Source: Caballeronia calidae (GTDB taxonomy: Bacteria; Pseudomonadota; Gammaproteobacteria; Burkholderiales; Burkholderiaceae). From it: a stretch of DNA of 64,000 nucleotides. How positions within the stretch are numbered: position 1 is the stretch's first letter; each line of letters begins with the position of its first letter. Under the pieces are notes generated by a model. That model was not told the DNA's origin. It was given only the letters and a program-made list of their open reading frames with translations, and made no database searches. A program made the position numbers and the translations under genes. Shown piece after piece: positions 27,731 to 36,400 of the stretch. The stretch spans positions 123,587 through 187,586 of the forward strand of contig NZ_FCOX02000009.1 in assembly GCF_900044055.2 (NCBI RefSeq), read 5' to 3'.

Positions 27731-29056
27731 ATGTTTGTAGCTACCAAATTACCGGAAAACACTAAGGTGTCTGGGTGGGTCCAGATGTTGCCCAAGCGGA
27801 CGCCGAATCCATCGCTTAGCAAATCCATCAACGTCGATGTCGCAATCATCGGTGCGGGCTTTGCTGGGCTGTCCGCTGCGCGTCGCCTGTCTCAGTGCAA
27901 CCCGAAACTGCGTGTGGCGGTCCTTGAAGCGGGTGAAATCGCTGCTGGAGCCGCCGGCCGCAACTCGGGCTTTATCATCGATTTGCCCCATGAAGTGTCT
28001 TCCGACGAATATGCTGGAAGCGATGCGGGCCCGACTCGGCGCCACATCATGATTAACCGTACTGCCATCAAGCTTGCGAGCGACGTGGCTCAGGAGCGAG
28101 GATGGGGAAAGGACGTTTTTGACCCTTGCGGAAAGTACAACATCGCGATGAGCGCGCAGGGTGACGAACATATCTCCTCTTATGCGAAGCAACTTGATGC
28201 CTTGAAAGAGCCGTATCGGCTTCTGGACTCGCGTCAGGTTGCGGATGTGACTGGCACGACTGCATTCACCTCGGCGATATTTACGCCTGGTACCGTCATC
28301 GTCCAACCTGCGGCTTATGTTCGCGGGCTGGCGGATTCTCTCAAGGGTGGAGTCAACATCTACGAGAAGACGCCGGCGCTCTCCTTAGAGGCGGTCGGGA
28401 AAGAGTGGCGCATCAAAACTCCTGAAGGAGCGGTGACAGCAGGCAAGGTCATCATGGCGAACAACGGGCACGCCGAGAGCTTCGGCATCTATCGGGGCTT
28501 GTTGATGCACGTCTTTACATATGCTTCGATGACCGAGGAGTTCAGTCCGTCCAGGCTCGGCGGCGACCGCAGTTGGGCCGCTACGCCCGCATTCCCAATG
28601 GGTACCACTGTTCGGCGAGTCCGGGGAGAGCGAGGAGACCGCATCTTGATTCGGTCACGGTACACCTACAACCCACGCCTGAAAATCAGCGAAAACGACG
28701 TCGAACGTGCCGGCCGTGTACACGACCGCAAGTTCGACGCGAGATTCCCGACCCTCAAAGGCGTGCAAATGGAGCATCGTTGGGGCGGAGCTATGGCTCT
28801 CACATGGAATGGTGTACCCGCTTATGGTGAAATTGAACCGGGACTGTTCGCGGCATGTGCTTGCAACGGCGTCGGGGCGACGAAGGCGACAGCGTTGGGC
28901 ATTGCCGCTGCGGATTCAATCCTTGGCATTAAGAGCGAGCTCCTTGCTGCGTTTGGCCAGTTCGAAGCACCGAAAAGCCTTCCACCACAGCCCTTCCTCA
29001 CCATCGGCGCGAAGGCGAACCTCGGATTTCGTGAGTGGCGAGCAGGGAAAGAGTAA
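27731..29056 (+). CDS. FAD-dependent D-amino acid oxidoreductase
   Basis: 441 residues. The FAD-binding GAGFAGLSAARRL motif follows an N-terminal tail of about 35 residues; AAGRNSGF and the C-terminal CACNGVGATKATALG are typical of the DadA/PuuB family. It probably oxidises the ring nitrogen-carbon bond of cis-4-hydroxy-D-proline (or a related amino acid), giving the substrate for the DapA-family protein. The ATG is 14 bases after that gene. Transcription ends at a hairpin 30 bases downstream. The substrate is inferred from context. Confidence 0.75.
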   Translation: MFVATKLPENTKVSGWVQMLPKRTPNPSLSKSINVDVAIIGAGFAGLSAARRLSQCNPKLRVAVLEAGEIAAGAAGRNSGFIIDLPHEVSSDEYAGSDAGPTRRHIMINRTAIKLASDVAQERGWGKDVFDPCGKYNIAMSAQGDEHISSYAKQLDALKEPYRLLDSRQVADVTGTTAFTSAIFTPGTVIVQPAAYVRGLADSLKGGVNIYEKTPALSLEAVGKEWRIKTPEGAVTAGKVIMANNGHAESFGIYRGLLMHVFTYASMTEEFSPSRLGGDRSWAATPAFPMGTTVRRVRGERGDRILIRSRYTYNPRLKISENDVERAGRVHDRKFDARFPTLKGVQMEHRWGGAMALTWNGVPAYGEIEPGLFAACACNGVGATKATALGIAAADSILGIKSELLAAFGQFEAPKSLPPQPFLTIGAKANLGFREWRAGKE

Positions 29057-29085
29057 GCCAGAGCCTAGGGACAACGGGTAGAACC

Positions 29086-29126
29086 GCGCAAAGCCGTCGA
29101 TGGTCGTCGACGGCTTTGCGCATTTC
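29086..29126 (+). terminator. Terminator after the oxidoreductase gene
   Basis: Perfect 15-bp stem (GCGCAAAGCCGTCGA and its complement) with a 6-base loop, followed by a weak T tract (ATTTCTT). It separates the deaminase-oxidoreductase unit from the transporter unit. Confidence 0.75.
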
Positions 29127-29244
29127 TTGACTGCAACTCGGCAGCAAAAACTCCGCATGCACCCGGACCATGTCTGGCGACCGCATTTGCTCGGCGGTCG
29201 TACGCTCGATACGCCCAGCTCGCGCGCACTGAACAGACCCGGAC

Positions 29245-29273
29245 AAACCCTATGATGCCGAAATCCAATAGTC
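29245..29273. promoter_or_regulatory. 29-bp repeat, copy 2, candidate regulator site
   Basis: The counterpart of 26611-26639, upstream of the ABC transporter operon. It follows the terminator and precedes the ATPase gene by about 290 bases. The 20-base core is identical in both copies. Confidence 0.6.
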
Positions 29274-29565
29274 CGCGCGTTAATGGCTGCGTACCTTTGC
29301 ATCAACGGAACGGATGACATAGCGAGTTTCGGAGCCCGACCAACTGCAGGGACACGCGCTTGACTCGGTGACAAGGAGCGCAGGTCATTGCCCAGTCCTT
29401 AGATGACGGGAGTTGGACGGTCACCAAACAATCTTAACGCTGGCTGGAATTGCATCTGATATGTACTCCTACGGACATTACAGCTGTACTGCATCGTGCA
29501 TGCAGAGCGTCGTGACCAGTCGTCCGTGGGCTTTCGGAATTCAAACTTGCTGGATGGAACACCCG

Positions 29566-30855
29566 ATGATATCGAATCTCAGTATCGCAGCGGATGCGCT
29601 AGCGAACCCCGACGACCTCCACGGCAGCGCCAAGTCAAAGGCACGCTCGGTCGCAGCCTCGGCGACCGAAATCCTGACGGTCAAAAATCTGTCAAAGATT
29701 TTTGGAGCCAAGCCGGAACGCGCGGCGCAAATGCTGAAGCAAGGGCTCGGGCGCAACGAAATCTTCGCGCAGACCGGCAATATGGTGGCTGTTGATGATG
29801 TGAGCCTGTCGGTGAACTCGGGCGAAATCTTCGTGATTATGGGTCTCTCGGGCTCCGGCAAGTCGACCCTGGTCCGCCTGCTCAACCGTCTCATTGAGCC
29901 GACATCCGGTCAAGTGATTCTCGAGGGCCGCGACATCGCCCCGATGAGCACGCCAGAACTGCGCGCGGTGCGCCGTCAGAAAATGGCCATGGTATTTCAG
30001 TCGTTCGCTCTTCTGCCGAACCGTACCGTTATCGACAACATCGCCTACGGGTTGGAAGTTGCAGGGCAGAAGAAGTCTCAACGTTACGAAACAGCCCGGG
30101 CGGCGCTCACGCGGGTGGGTCTTGGCTCCTACGAGAAGCTCCTTCCGAGTGAGCTTTCGGGCGGCATGCAGCAGCGGGTCGGTCTTGCGCGCGCATTGGC
30201 TGTAAATCCTTCAGTGCTCTTGATGGACGAAGCCTTCTCCGCGCTCGACCCTCTCATCCGTTTTGAGATGCAGAACGAGTTGCTTCGCCTTCAGAAGGAA
30301 GAGCAGCGCACCATTGTCTTCATCTCGCACGATATCGAAGAAGCCGTGAAAATCGGCGGGCGCATCGGAATTATGAAGGACGGCCGTCTGATTCAGGTGG
30401 GAACGCCTGCTGAGCTCATTCAGTCGCCCATCGACGACTACGTGCGTGACTTCTTCCGCAATGTCGACGTATCTCGGTTCTTGGAGGCTTCCGGCCTGAT
30501 GACAAAGGTGAACCGAGGACTCATCAAGTGCGATTCGGCGGCGCCGGCTGACCGATTCTTAAACGAATTGATTGATAGCGGCGTTGATTGCGGATTCGTC
30601 TGCGATGAGGCAGGCCGCTTCCAGGGTTGCGTAACGCCTGCCACGGTGCACAAGAACGGGAAGCGCCCGATTCGAGACGCAATCCTGAACGACGTCGCGG
30701 CCGTCCCTCTCACGGCCGATTTGCATCAGCTTTCCGCAATCGCACTGGCGCAAGAGCATGACGTCCCCGTTGTCGACGAGCAAGGCCGCCTGGCCGGTGT
30801 CGTTTCGTGCCGAACCATTCTCAAGCAAGTAATGCAACGGAGGGCAGCAGAATGA
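29566..30855 (+). CDS. ProV-like ABC transporter ATPase with CBS domains
   Basis: About 429 residues from the ATG at 29566 (GGATGG upstream); an ATG at 29554 and frames reaching 29413 are possible. Walker A GLSGSGKS, Q-loop FQSFALLP, signature LSGGMQQR and Walker B VLLMDEAFSALDP are all present, and the ATPase domain is followed by two CBS repeats. This is the ProV/OpuA pattern for osmolyte or betaine import. It drives the permease encoded by the overlapping next gene. In this locus it likely serves uptake of hydroxyproline, proline betaine or a related amine. Confidence 0.85.
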   Translation: MISNLSIAADALANPDDLHGSAKSKARSVAASATEILTVKNLSKIFGAKPERAAQMLKQGLGRNEIFAQTGNMVAVDDVSLSVNSGEIFVIMGLSGSGKSTLVRLLNRLIEPTSGQVILEGRDIAPMSTPELRAVRRQKMAMVFQSFALLPNRTVIDNIAYGLEVAGQKKSQRYETARAALTRVGLGSYEKLLPSELSGGMQQRVGLARALAVNPSVLLMDEAFSALDPLIRFEMQNELLRLQKEEQRTIVFISHDIEEAVKIGGRIGIMKDGRLIQVGTPAELIQSPIDDYVRDFFRNVDVSRFLEASGLMTKVNRGLIKCDSAAPADRFLNELIDSGVDCGFVCDEAGRFQGCVTPATVHKNGKRPIRDAILNDVAAVPLTADLHQLSAIALAQEHDVPVVDEQGRLAGVVSCRTILKQVMQRRAAE

Positions 30856-31742
30856 ATTCCTCTCTTATCGGACAGTTCGCCGAAAATTTCGTCAATTTCC
30901 TATTCGACCACTTCCGTGGCGGCTTCGACGGGTTCTCCGCCGCGCTTGGTGCTGTCGTAAAAGTCCTGGAAGGCGGTCTCGCGGCAGTGCCCTTTCTCGC
31001 AATGCTCATCTTCCTGATGGCACTCGCGCTGTGGCGCCGGGGCGTTATCTTTTCTGCTTTCGTTGGGGCCGCCCTGTGGGTCATTCAGTACATGAACCTT
31101 TGGCCGCAAACCGTCTCTTCGCTCGCGCTCGTCATCGCCGCTACTGTAATCAGCCTGCTCGTTGGTGTGCCGCTGGGCATCTGGGGTGCGCGCAATAAGC
31201 GGGTCGAGGTCGTGCTCCGTTCAGTGCTTGACTTCATGCAGACGATGCCGCCTTTCGTATATCTCATCCCCGCAGTGGTTCTGTTCGGGCTGGGGCGCGT
31301 TCCCGCAGTCATCGCAACCATCGTGTTTTCGATGCCCCCCGTCGTGCGACTGACGACCCTCGGCATCCGTCAGGTGCGCGAGGAACTCATCGAAGCAGGC
31401 CGGTCTTTCGGAAGCACAGATGCACAGCTCCTCTGGAAAATCCAGTTGCCTAACGCGTTGCCTTCCATCATGGCTGGCGTGAACCAAACAATCATGATGG
31501 CTCTGTCGATGGTTGTAATTGCCTCGATGATTGGGGCCGGTGGGCTGGGCGAATACGTTCTCAGCGGCATCCAGCGACTCGACATCGGTATCGGTTTCGA
31601 AGGCGGCTTGGGCGTCGTGCTTCTCGCCATCATCCTGGACCGCCTCACTGAGAGCTTCGGTGTAAAGGCGAAGAAGGCAAAGAAGAAGGTGGCAAGCAGC
31701 TCGACGAAGGCGGCTACTGCCAGCAAGACAGTAGGAACCTGA
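30852..31742 (+). CDS. ProW-like ABC transporter permease
   Basis: 296 residues from an ATG overlapping the ATPase stop (ATGA), so the two are coupled. Six or seven hydrophobic helices and the EAA-like segment before the end (IQLPNALPSIMAGVNQTIMMA) identify a ProW-type inner-membrane permease. The lysine-rich C-terminal tail is unusual but harmless. The binding protein gene follows after 65 bases. Confidence 0.85.
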   Translation: MNSSLIGQFAENFVNFLFDHFRGGFDGFSAALGAVVKVLEGGLAAVPFLAMLIFLMALALWRRGVIFSAFVGAALWVIQYMNLWPQTVSSLALVIAATVISLLVGVPLGIWGARNKRVEVVLRSVLDFMQTMPPFVYLIPAVVLFGLGRVPAVIATIVFSMPPVVRLTTLGIRQVREELIEAGRSFGSTDAQLLWKIQLPNALPSIMAGVNQTIMMALSMVVIASMIGAGGLGEYVLSGIQRLDIGIGFEGGLGVVLLAIILDRLTESFGVKAKKAKKKVASSSTKAATASKTVGT

Positions 31743-31807
31743 GGCGCGGGGCATTGCGGCGCAAATAGTCTGAAATCCAAACCACACGTTTGAAAGAGGA
31801 ACCCTCG

Positions 31808-32689
31808 ATGAAAGCTAGTACCTTCAGGAATATTGCGGCGAAATTTCTCGCGCCTGTCGCACTTGCGATGTCCGTCGGCGCAACGTCTGCGGTCGCAGCG
31901 GACCCGGTCAAAATCACTGTTGCAAACTTCGCCGACGTTCAGGCGGTAGCAAACGTGGCGAAGTATGTCCTGGAAACGAAGCTCAACATTCCCGTTCAGT
32001 TCGTGAATGCCGACCTCGGAGTCCAGTACCAAGGCCTCGCCCGAAACGACGTCGACATCATGGTCGGCGGCTGGATGCCCATCACGCACCACAACTACTA
32101 CGAGAAGTACAAAGACAACTTGGACGACGTACGCGTCATCTACACGGGTGGAAAAATCGGCTGGGCAGTTCCCGACTACGTGCCCGCCTCGGAGCTGGAC
32201 TCATTCGCCGATTTAAACAAGCCAGATGTGAAGTCGAAGCTTCATTCGACTATCACGGGCGTTGAGCCCGGCACCGGCGAAATGCAAACGTCGGAGAAGG
32301 CGATGAAGGCTTACAACCTCGACGGCTACAACCTTCAGTCTTCAAGCGAAGCGGGCATGCTGGCCTCTCTCCAGCGCGCATATGCCAGCAAGCAGTGGAT
32401 TGTGGCTACCGTCTTCAGCCCGCATTGGCTGTTTCAGAAGTACAAGATGCGCTACCTGAAAGACCCGAAGGGCGCCATGGGCGGCGACGAGCAAATTCAC
32501 GCTTTCGCATCGAAGCAGTTTGCCAGCAAGAACCCGCGCGCTTATGCGTTCTTCAAGCATTACGACATCAATCTTCAAGAAGTCGAGGCAGTTCAGTTCG
32601 ATGGTGTCAACTCCAACAATTTCCCGGCTGCCGCGAAGAAATGGGTGGACGCCCATCCGGACCGTGTGAAGGCCTGGTTGGCGCAATAA
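31808..32689 (+). CDS. ProX-like substrate-binding protein
   Basis: 293 residues from the ATG at 31808 (AGAGGA upstream). A signal peptide (about 1-30, ending VAAD) exports it to the periplasm. The rest matches glycine/proline betaine-binding proteins (OpuAC type), with conserved tryptophans and tyrosines (GGWMP, KIGWAVPDYVP, SPHWLF) that usually form the cage for a quaternary ammonium group. This supports a betaine-like or cyclic amine ligand rather than a sugar. No lipobox is present. Confidence 0.85.
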   Translation: MKASTFRNIAAKFLAPVALAMSVGATSAVAADPVKITVANFADVQAVANVAKYVLETKLNIPVQFVNADLGVQYQGLARNDVDIMVGGWMPITHHNYYEKYKDNLDDVRVIYTGGKIGWAVPDYVPASELDSFADLNKPDVKSKLHSTITGVEPGTGEMQTSEKAMKAYNLDGYNLQSSSEAGMLASLQRAYASKQWIVATVFSPHWLFQKYKMRYLKDPKGAMGGDEQIHAFASKQFASKNPRAYAFFKHYDINLQEVEAVQFDGVNSNNFPAAAKKWVDAHPDRVKAWLAQ

Positions 32690-32858
32690 GTGTGACGCCC
32701 TAGTTCGACGGGGGCCGTGGCCGAGGTCGCGCCCGCCCTAACAGGGAGCCCTAAAGCAGCTGGTCAAGTATCAAAGGCCGGGGACATGCGAGTTCGTACA
32801 AGGTCGAGCGGCCTCGTCGACGCCGCCCCTGCCTTCCATAAACGCGGCGAGGTTAGCG

Positions 32859-33629
32859 ATGAAACTCGGTGTGCTGGGAGTTGGTGACCTGACAGAGAAG
32901 ATGGTTCGGGGACTGTATCGGAGCAAGAGTGGCATCGAACTTCTTCTTGCTCCGCGCAATCGTGAGCGAGCTGAAGCTCTGGCGAAGGATGTGGGATGCA
33001 CGCTGCTCGCGAGCAACCAGGATGTTGTGGATACAGCGGACGTTGTCCTGATTGGGGTGCGACCGAGCCAGGTTGCTGAACTCGCAGCGCAGGTTTCTTT
33101 CAAGCCTTATCAAGCGCTCGTCTCAGTCGTGACAGGCGTGCCGGTGAGTGAACTGAAGAAGCTATTCGGAACCGAGAACTGCAGTCGCGCGATGCTGTCG
33201 GCAGCGTCGGAAATCAACCGGTCGACGGTGGCGGTTTATCCCCCTGACTCTCCTGCCGAGACATTACTTTCATCGCTCGGGAATGTTGTATCGCTCAACA
33301 CCGAAGTGCATTTCGAGCTTGCCACAGTCGGAGCATGCATGAACGGATGGTTCTATTTCTTATTCCACGAACTCGAGCAGTGGTTTGTGAAGAAAGGGTT
33401 GACCGCACAGCAAGCTCGGGAACTTGCGTTCAGTAGTGTCGAGGATTGCGTAGCTTATTCCCGGCACAAGCAGCCGACTGAGCTTCGGGAAATTGGCGCA
33501 GCAATAGCGCTGCCCGGCACCTACACGGCACAAGGACTGGAGGTCTTGAATGGCCTCGGAGCGAATGCTGCCTGGAAGACTGCCAGCGAAGCTGTATTCG
33601 AATTGCTGACTGAGAAGGAGCCTGGCTAG
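32859..33629 (+). CDS. Pyrroline-5-carboxylate reductase-like protein
   Basis: 256 residues, GAGG before the ATG. An N-terminal NAD(P)-binding fold (GVLGVGDLTEKM, then VVLIGVRPSQ) and a C-terminal all-helical half (about 150-256) match the ProC family. The loop that binds substrate in ProC (SPGGTT) reads LPGTYT here, so the substrate may differ. In a hydroxyproline or proline-analogue pathway such an enzyme could reduce a cyclic imine. Its exact reaction is not predictable from sequence. Confidence 0.65.
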   Translation: MKLGVLGVGDLTEKMVRGLYRSKSGIELLLAPRNRERAEALAKDVGCTLLASNQDVVDTADVVLIGVRPSQVAELAAQVSFKPYQALVSVVTGVPVSELKKLFGTENCSRAMLSAASEINRSTVAVYPPDSPAETLLSSLGNVVSLNTEVHFELATVGACMNGWFYFLFHELEQWFVKKGLTAQQARELAFSSVEDCVAYSRHKQPTELREIGAAIALPGTYTAQGLEVLNGLGANAAWKTASEAVFELLTEKEPG

Positions 33630-33763
33630 CGCAACAAACGCTCGAATGACACTCCTCTTCTAGGCTGAGACGAGTGGCTCAGCTGGGAACTACAGACAGA
33701 CACCCTAACGCAAGAAGTTGCGGTCGATGCCGCAGCGATTTACCTAATCTGTAAGGACGCAAA

Positions 33764-34765
33764 ATGGCTCGCAATACATTCTTCATCGTTGACTCGCATG
33801 CGTGCGCCAACCCGGTTCGTGTCGTGGCTGGCGGTGCTCCGATGTTGCCGAACGTGTCGATGGCGGAAAAGCGCATCATCTTCCAGGAAAAGTTCGACTG
33901 GGTCCGTCGAGGTCTTATGTTTGAACCGCGTGGTCACGACGCGATGTCGGGCTCGATTCTCTACCCCTCGTCGCGCGACGATTGTGACGTCGGTGTGCTT
34001 TTCATCGAAGTAAGCGGCTGCCTGCCGATGTGTGGCGCGGGCACCATCGGCACGGTAACTGTGGCCATCGAAGAAGGCCTTGTGGTTCCGAAGGAAGAAG
34101 GACGCATCGCGCTTGAAACGCCGGCCGGCCGGGTCGATATCGAGTACGTTCGCAACGGCGCGTACGTCGACGAGGTTCGGTTCTTCAATGTGGCGAGCTA
34201 TCTCCACGCCAAGGATATCGTCCTTGACGTGCCCCAGATTGGGAAGCTGAAAATCGACGTGTCATATGGCGGCAACTACTACGCCATCGTCGAGCCGCAA
34301 GAAAACTATCAAGGGCTGGACGGTCTGAAGACCGACGACCTGGTTCGGATGAGCAATCTGGTCCGGGACGCCGCACGCAAGGCAATCACGCCGGTGCACC
34401 CGGAAGATGACCGCATCAGCGGAATTCATCATGTGATGTGGTGCGACAAGCCGAAGTCGGCGTCCGCATCCGCTCGTAACGCTGTGTTCTATGGTGACAA
34501 GGCAATCGACCGTTCGCCCTGCGGCACGGGCTCATCCGCGCGCGTCGCTCAGCTCGTTGCTCGCGGGCAACTCGCAATCGGCGAGACCTTCGTTCACGAG
34601 AGCTTCACGGGCACGACGTTCAACTGTCGAGCAGAACAGCGAATGAGCGTAGGAAGCTTCGACGGCGTTCGTCCCAGTGTCGCGGGCTGGGCGCGCGTCT
34701 ACGGCTACAACACGATTTTCATCGACGACCGCGACCCGCTCGCACACGGATTCCAACTTCCGTAA
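33764..34765 (+). CDS. Proline racemase / 4-hydroxyproline epimerase family
   Basis: 333 residues, AAGGA before the ATG. The two catalytic cysteines of the family are present: C90 in MCGAG and C253 in DRSPCGTG. In most relatives the first motif is MCGHG; here His is Ala. The family epimerises proline or trans-4-hydroxy-L-proline at C2, or dehydrates trans-3-hydroxyproline when the first cysteine is changed to Ser or Thr. Two intact cysteines favour epimerase. In this operon it would supply the D-isomer used by the FAD oxidoreductase. Confidence 0.75.
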   Translation: MARNTFFIVDSHACANPVRVVAGGAPMLPNVSMAEKRIIFQEKFDWVRRGLMFEPRGHDAMSGSILYPSSRDDCDVGVLFIEVSGCLPMCGAGTIGTVTVAIEEGLVVPKEEGRIALETPAGRVDIEYVRNGAYVDEVRFFNVASYLHAKDIVLDVPQIGKLKIDVSYGGNYYAIVEPQENYQGLDGLKTDDLVRMSNLVRDAARKAITPVHPEDDRISGIHHVMWCDKPKSASASARNAVFYGDKAIDRSPCGTGSSARVAQLVARGQLAIGETFVHESFTGTTFNCRAEQRMSVGSFDGVRPSVAGWARVYGYNTIFIDDRDPLAHGFQLP

Positions 34766-34952
34766 GCGTCACCAACTTTGCTTTCGCGAATAGAAGCAGA
34801 CGGCGCGAGGCTAAGGGTTGGTTGCTTTGGCGAGGGTGCTTCCCTGCTGTGCCTCAAGCTAGACAGGCGCGTCACGCCCCGGTCTGCGCTTGGGGCCAGT
34901 CGACGAGCGCACCTCCTCGCTTCCTAAGTCCGAACCGCTGAAATCATCGACC

Positions 34953-35543
34953 ATGGTCACTCGACCTGAAGACGTGGAAGTGTTTGTCCGCATCGCTGAA
35001 AAGCTGTTTCAGTCAGAAATGCTTCCGGCTGAAGGACGTCTCGTTGCGGCCCGTGTATTCGAACGGCTTCGAGGCCCGTCCGACGACGGACATCGACTGC
35101 ACGCTCACTTCCCGGCTGCTGCGTGGATAGATGAGGCGCTCGCTCCGGTGGTTGAGCGCCAGACGGACCTCGGGGTCGCTGCGCGTGCAATTCAAGCGTT
35201 GGTCCCCGTCGTAGGTTGGAATCGTCGTACCTCAGGTGAGAACGGAAGTCCGGGGTATGTCGATAGCCACGTCCACGGGATTATTTGTGGACCTGGCGGT
35301 GCAGAGAGCCGCTACGACGTGCAGCTCGGATTCACAGTGATGGCGCCGCGCGTTCGATATCCCGACCACAACCACCCACCACAGGAAGCGTACGTGCTTT
35401 TTACGGAGGGCGAATTCCTCCAGGAAGGTGGCGACTGGTTCTCGCCCGGGTTGGGAGGTGGAATCCACAACAGCCCGTTCAGTATCCACGCGATGCGCTC
35501 AGGCGAAGTGCCATTTCTCGCAGTGTGGTGTTTGCTGGTGTGA
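34953..35543 (+). CDS. DMSP-lyase-family cupin
   Basis: 196 residues from the ATG at 34953; a TTG at 34890 is possible and neither has a strong ribosome binding site. The C-terminal 100 residues form a cupin with metal ligands in PDHNHPPQEAY (two His, Tyr) and IHNSPFSIHAM, and a YVLFTEG strand, matching the DddL/DddQ-like dimethylsulfoniopropionate lyase family. DMSP is also a betaine-type osmolyte carried by ProU importers, so a lyase or sensor role is possible. Many family members do not cleave DMSP, so activity is not claimed. Confidence 0.65.
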   Translation: MVTRPEDVEVFVRIAEKLFQSEMLPAEGRLVAARVFERLRGPSDDGHRLHAHFPAAAWIDEALAPVVERQTDLGVAARAIQALVPVVGWNRRTSGENGSPGYVDSHVHGIICGPGGAESRYDVQLGFTVMAPRVRYPDHNHPPQEAYVLFTEGEFLQEGGDWFSPGLGGGIHNSPFSIHAMRSGEVPFLAVWCLLV

Positions 35544-35614
35544 CGAGTGTTCCGTAGCAGCCAGCGTCTTGTTCGAACTTGGATTGCGCACATCGGCGGC
35601 CGACGGGGGATTGA

Positions 35615-36340
35615 ATGAAGGGTGTTTCAACTGTCATTGAGTGGCACGACGAGCAGGCCTCGCCTCGCGACCGCAAAGCTGCTCTTGGACAGGTCTTGCG
35701 GCACCGGATTCTCACTATGAAGTTGGCGCCGGGCTCGACCTTGGACGAACTCGCACTCACTGAGGAGTTCGGTCTTTCGCGGCCTCCAGTGCGGGAGTTG
35801 ATGCACCAGATGTCTGCAGAGGGGTACATCGAACTTCAGGCGAATCGTGCTCCTCGTGTCGCATCGATGGACTACAAGCGATTGCGCGATTACTTCCTGG
35901 CTGCACCGCTCGTTTTCATATCCACGGTCAAGCTGGCAGCTGAGCATGCGACGCGAGCGGGCGTCGAACATTTGAAAGCAATTCACGAACAGTTTCGAAC
36001 GGCTGTGAATGACAAAAACGCTGACGACTCTTTGTTGCGAAACGTGGAGTTCCTGTCGTCAATCGGAGAGATGGCACAAAACCCTTACCTCGCTCCAAGT
36101 TTGCGCCGTTTGCTGATTGACCATGCCAGGCTCGGAAGAGCGTTCTTCCGGCCACGCAACGAGCAGATGGTCCGCAACCTTTCGGAGGCGGTGCAGCGGC
36201 ATGAAGCAATCATCGAAGCTATTGAACAGCGTGATTCTGAACGGGCCTCAGAAGCGGTGAACGAGCTTCTTCAGACGTCGCGTCAACACTTGGCTTCGTA
36301 TGTAGCTCCTGAAGGAATCAGCGTGCCGTTGGAGTTCTAG
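35615..36340 (+). CDS. GntR-family regulator (FCD type)
   Basis: 241 residues, GGGGGA before the ATG. N-terminal winged HTH (LTEEFGLSRPPVRELMHQMSAEGYI, about 50-75) and a helical C-terminal ligand domain of the FadR/FCD kind. It is the second regulator in the locus. It lies between the cupin and aldehyde dehydrogenase genes, so it may repress them until a pathway intermediate binds. Confidence 0.8.
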   Translation: MKGVSTVIEWHDEQASPRDRKAALGQVLRHRILTMKLAPGSTLDELALTEEFGLSRPPVRELMHQMSAEGYIELQANRAPRVASMDYKRLRDYFLAAPLVFISTVKLAAEHATRAGVEHLKAIHEQFRTAVNDKNADDSLLRNVEFLSSIGEMAQNPYLAPSLRRLLIDHARLGRAFFRPRNEQMVRNLSEAVQRHEAIIEAIEQRDSERASEAVNELLQTSRQHLASYVAPEGISVPLEF

Positions 36341-36400
36341 TCAGCAGGCCAAGTCAGCGACTTGTTTTGAACCGAGATTCCTTATCAAAGAGAGATTGAA

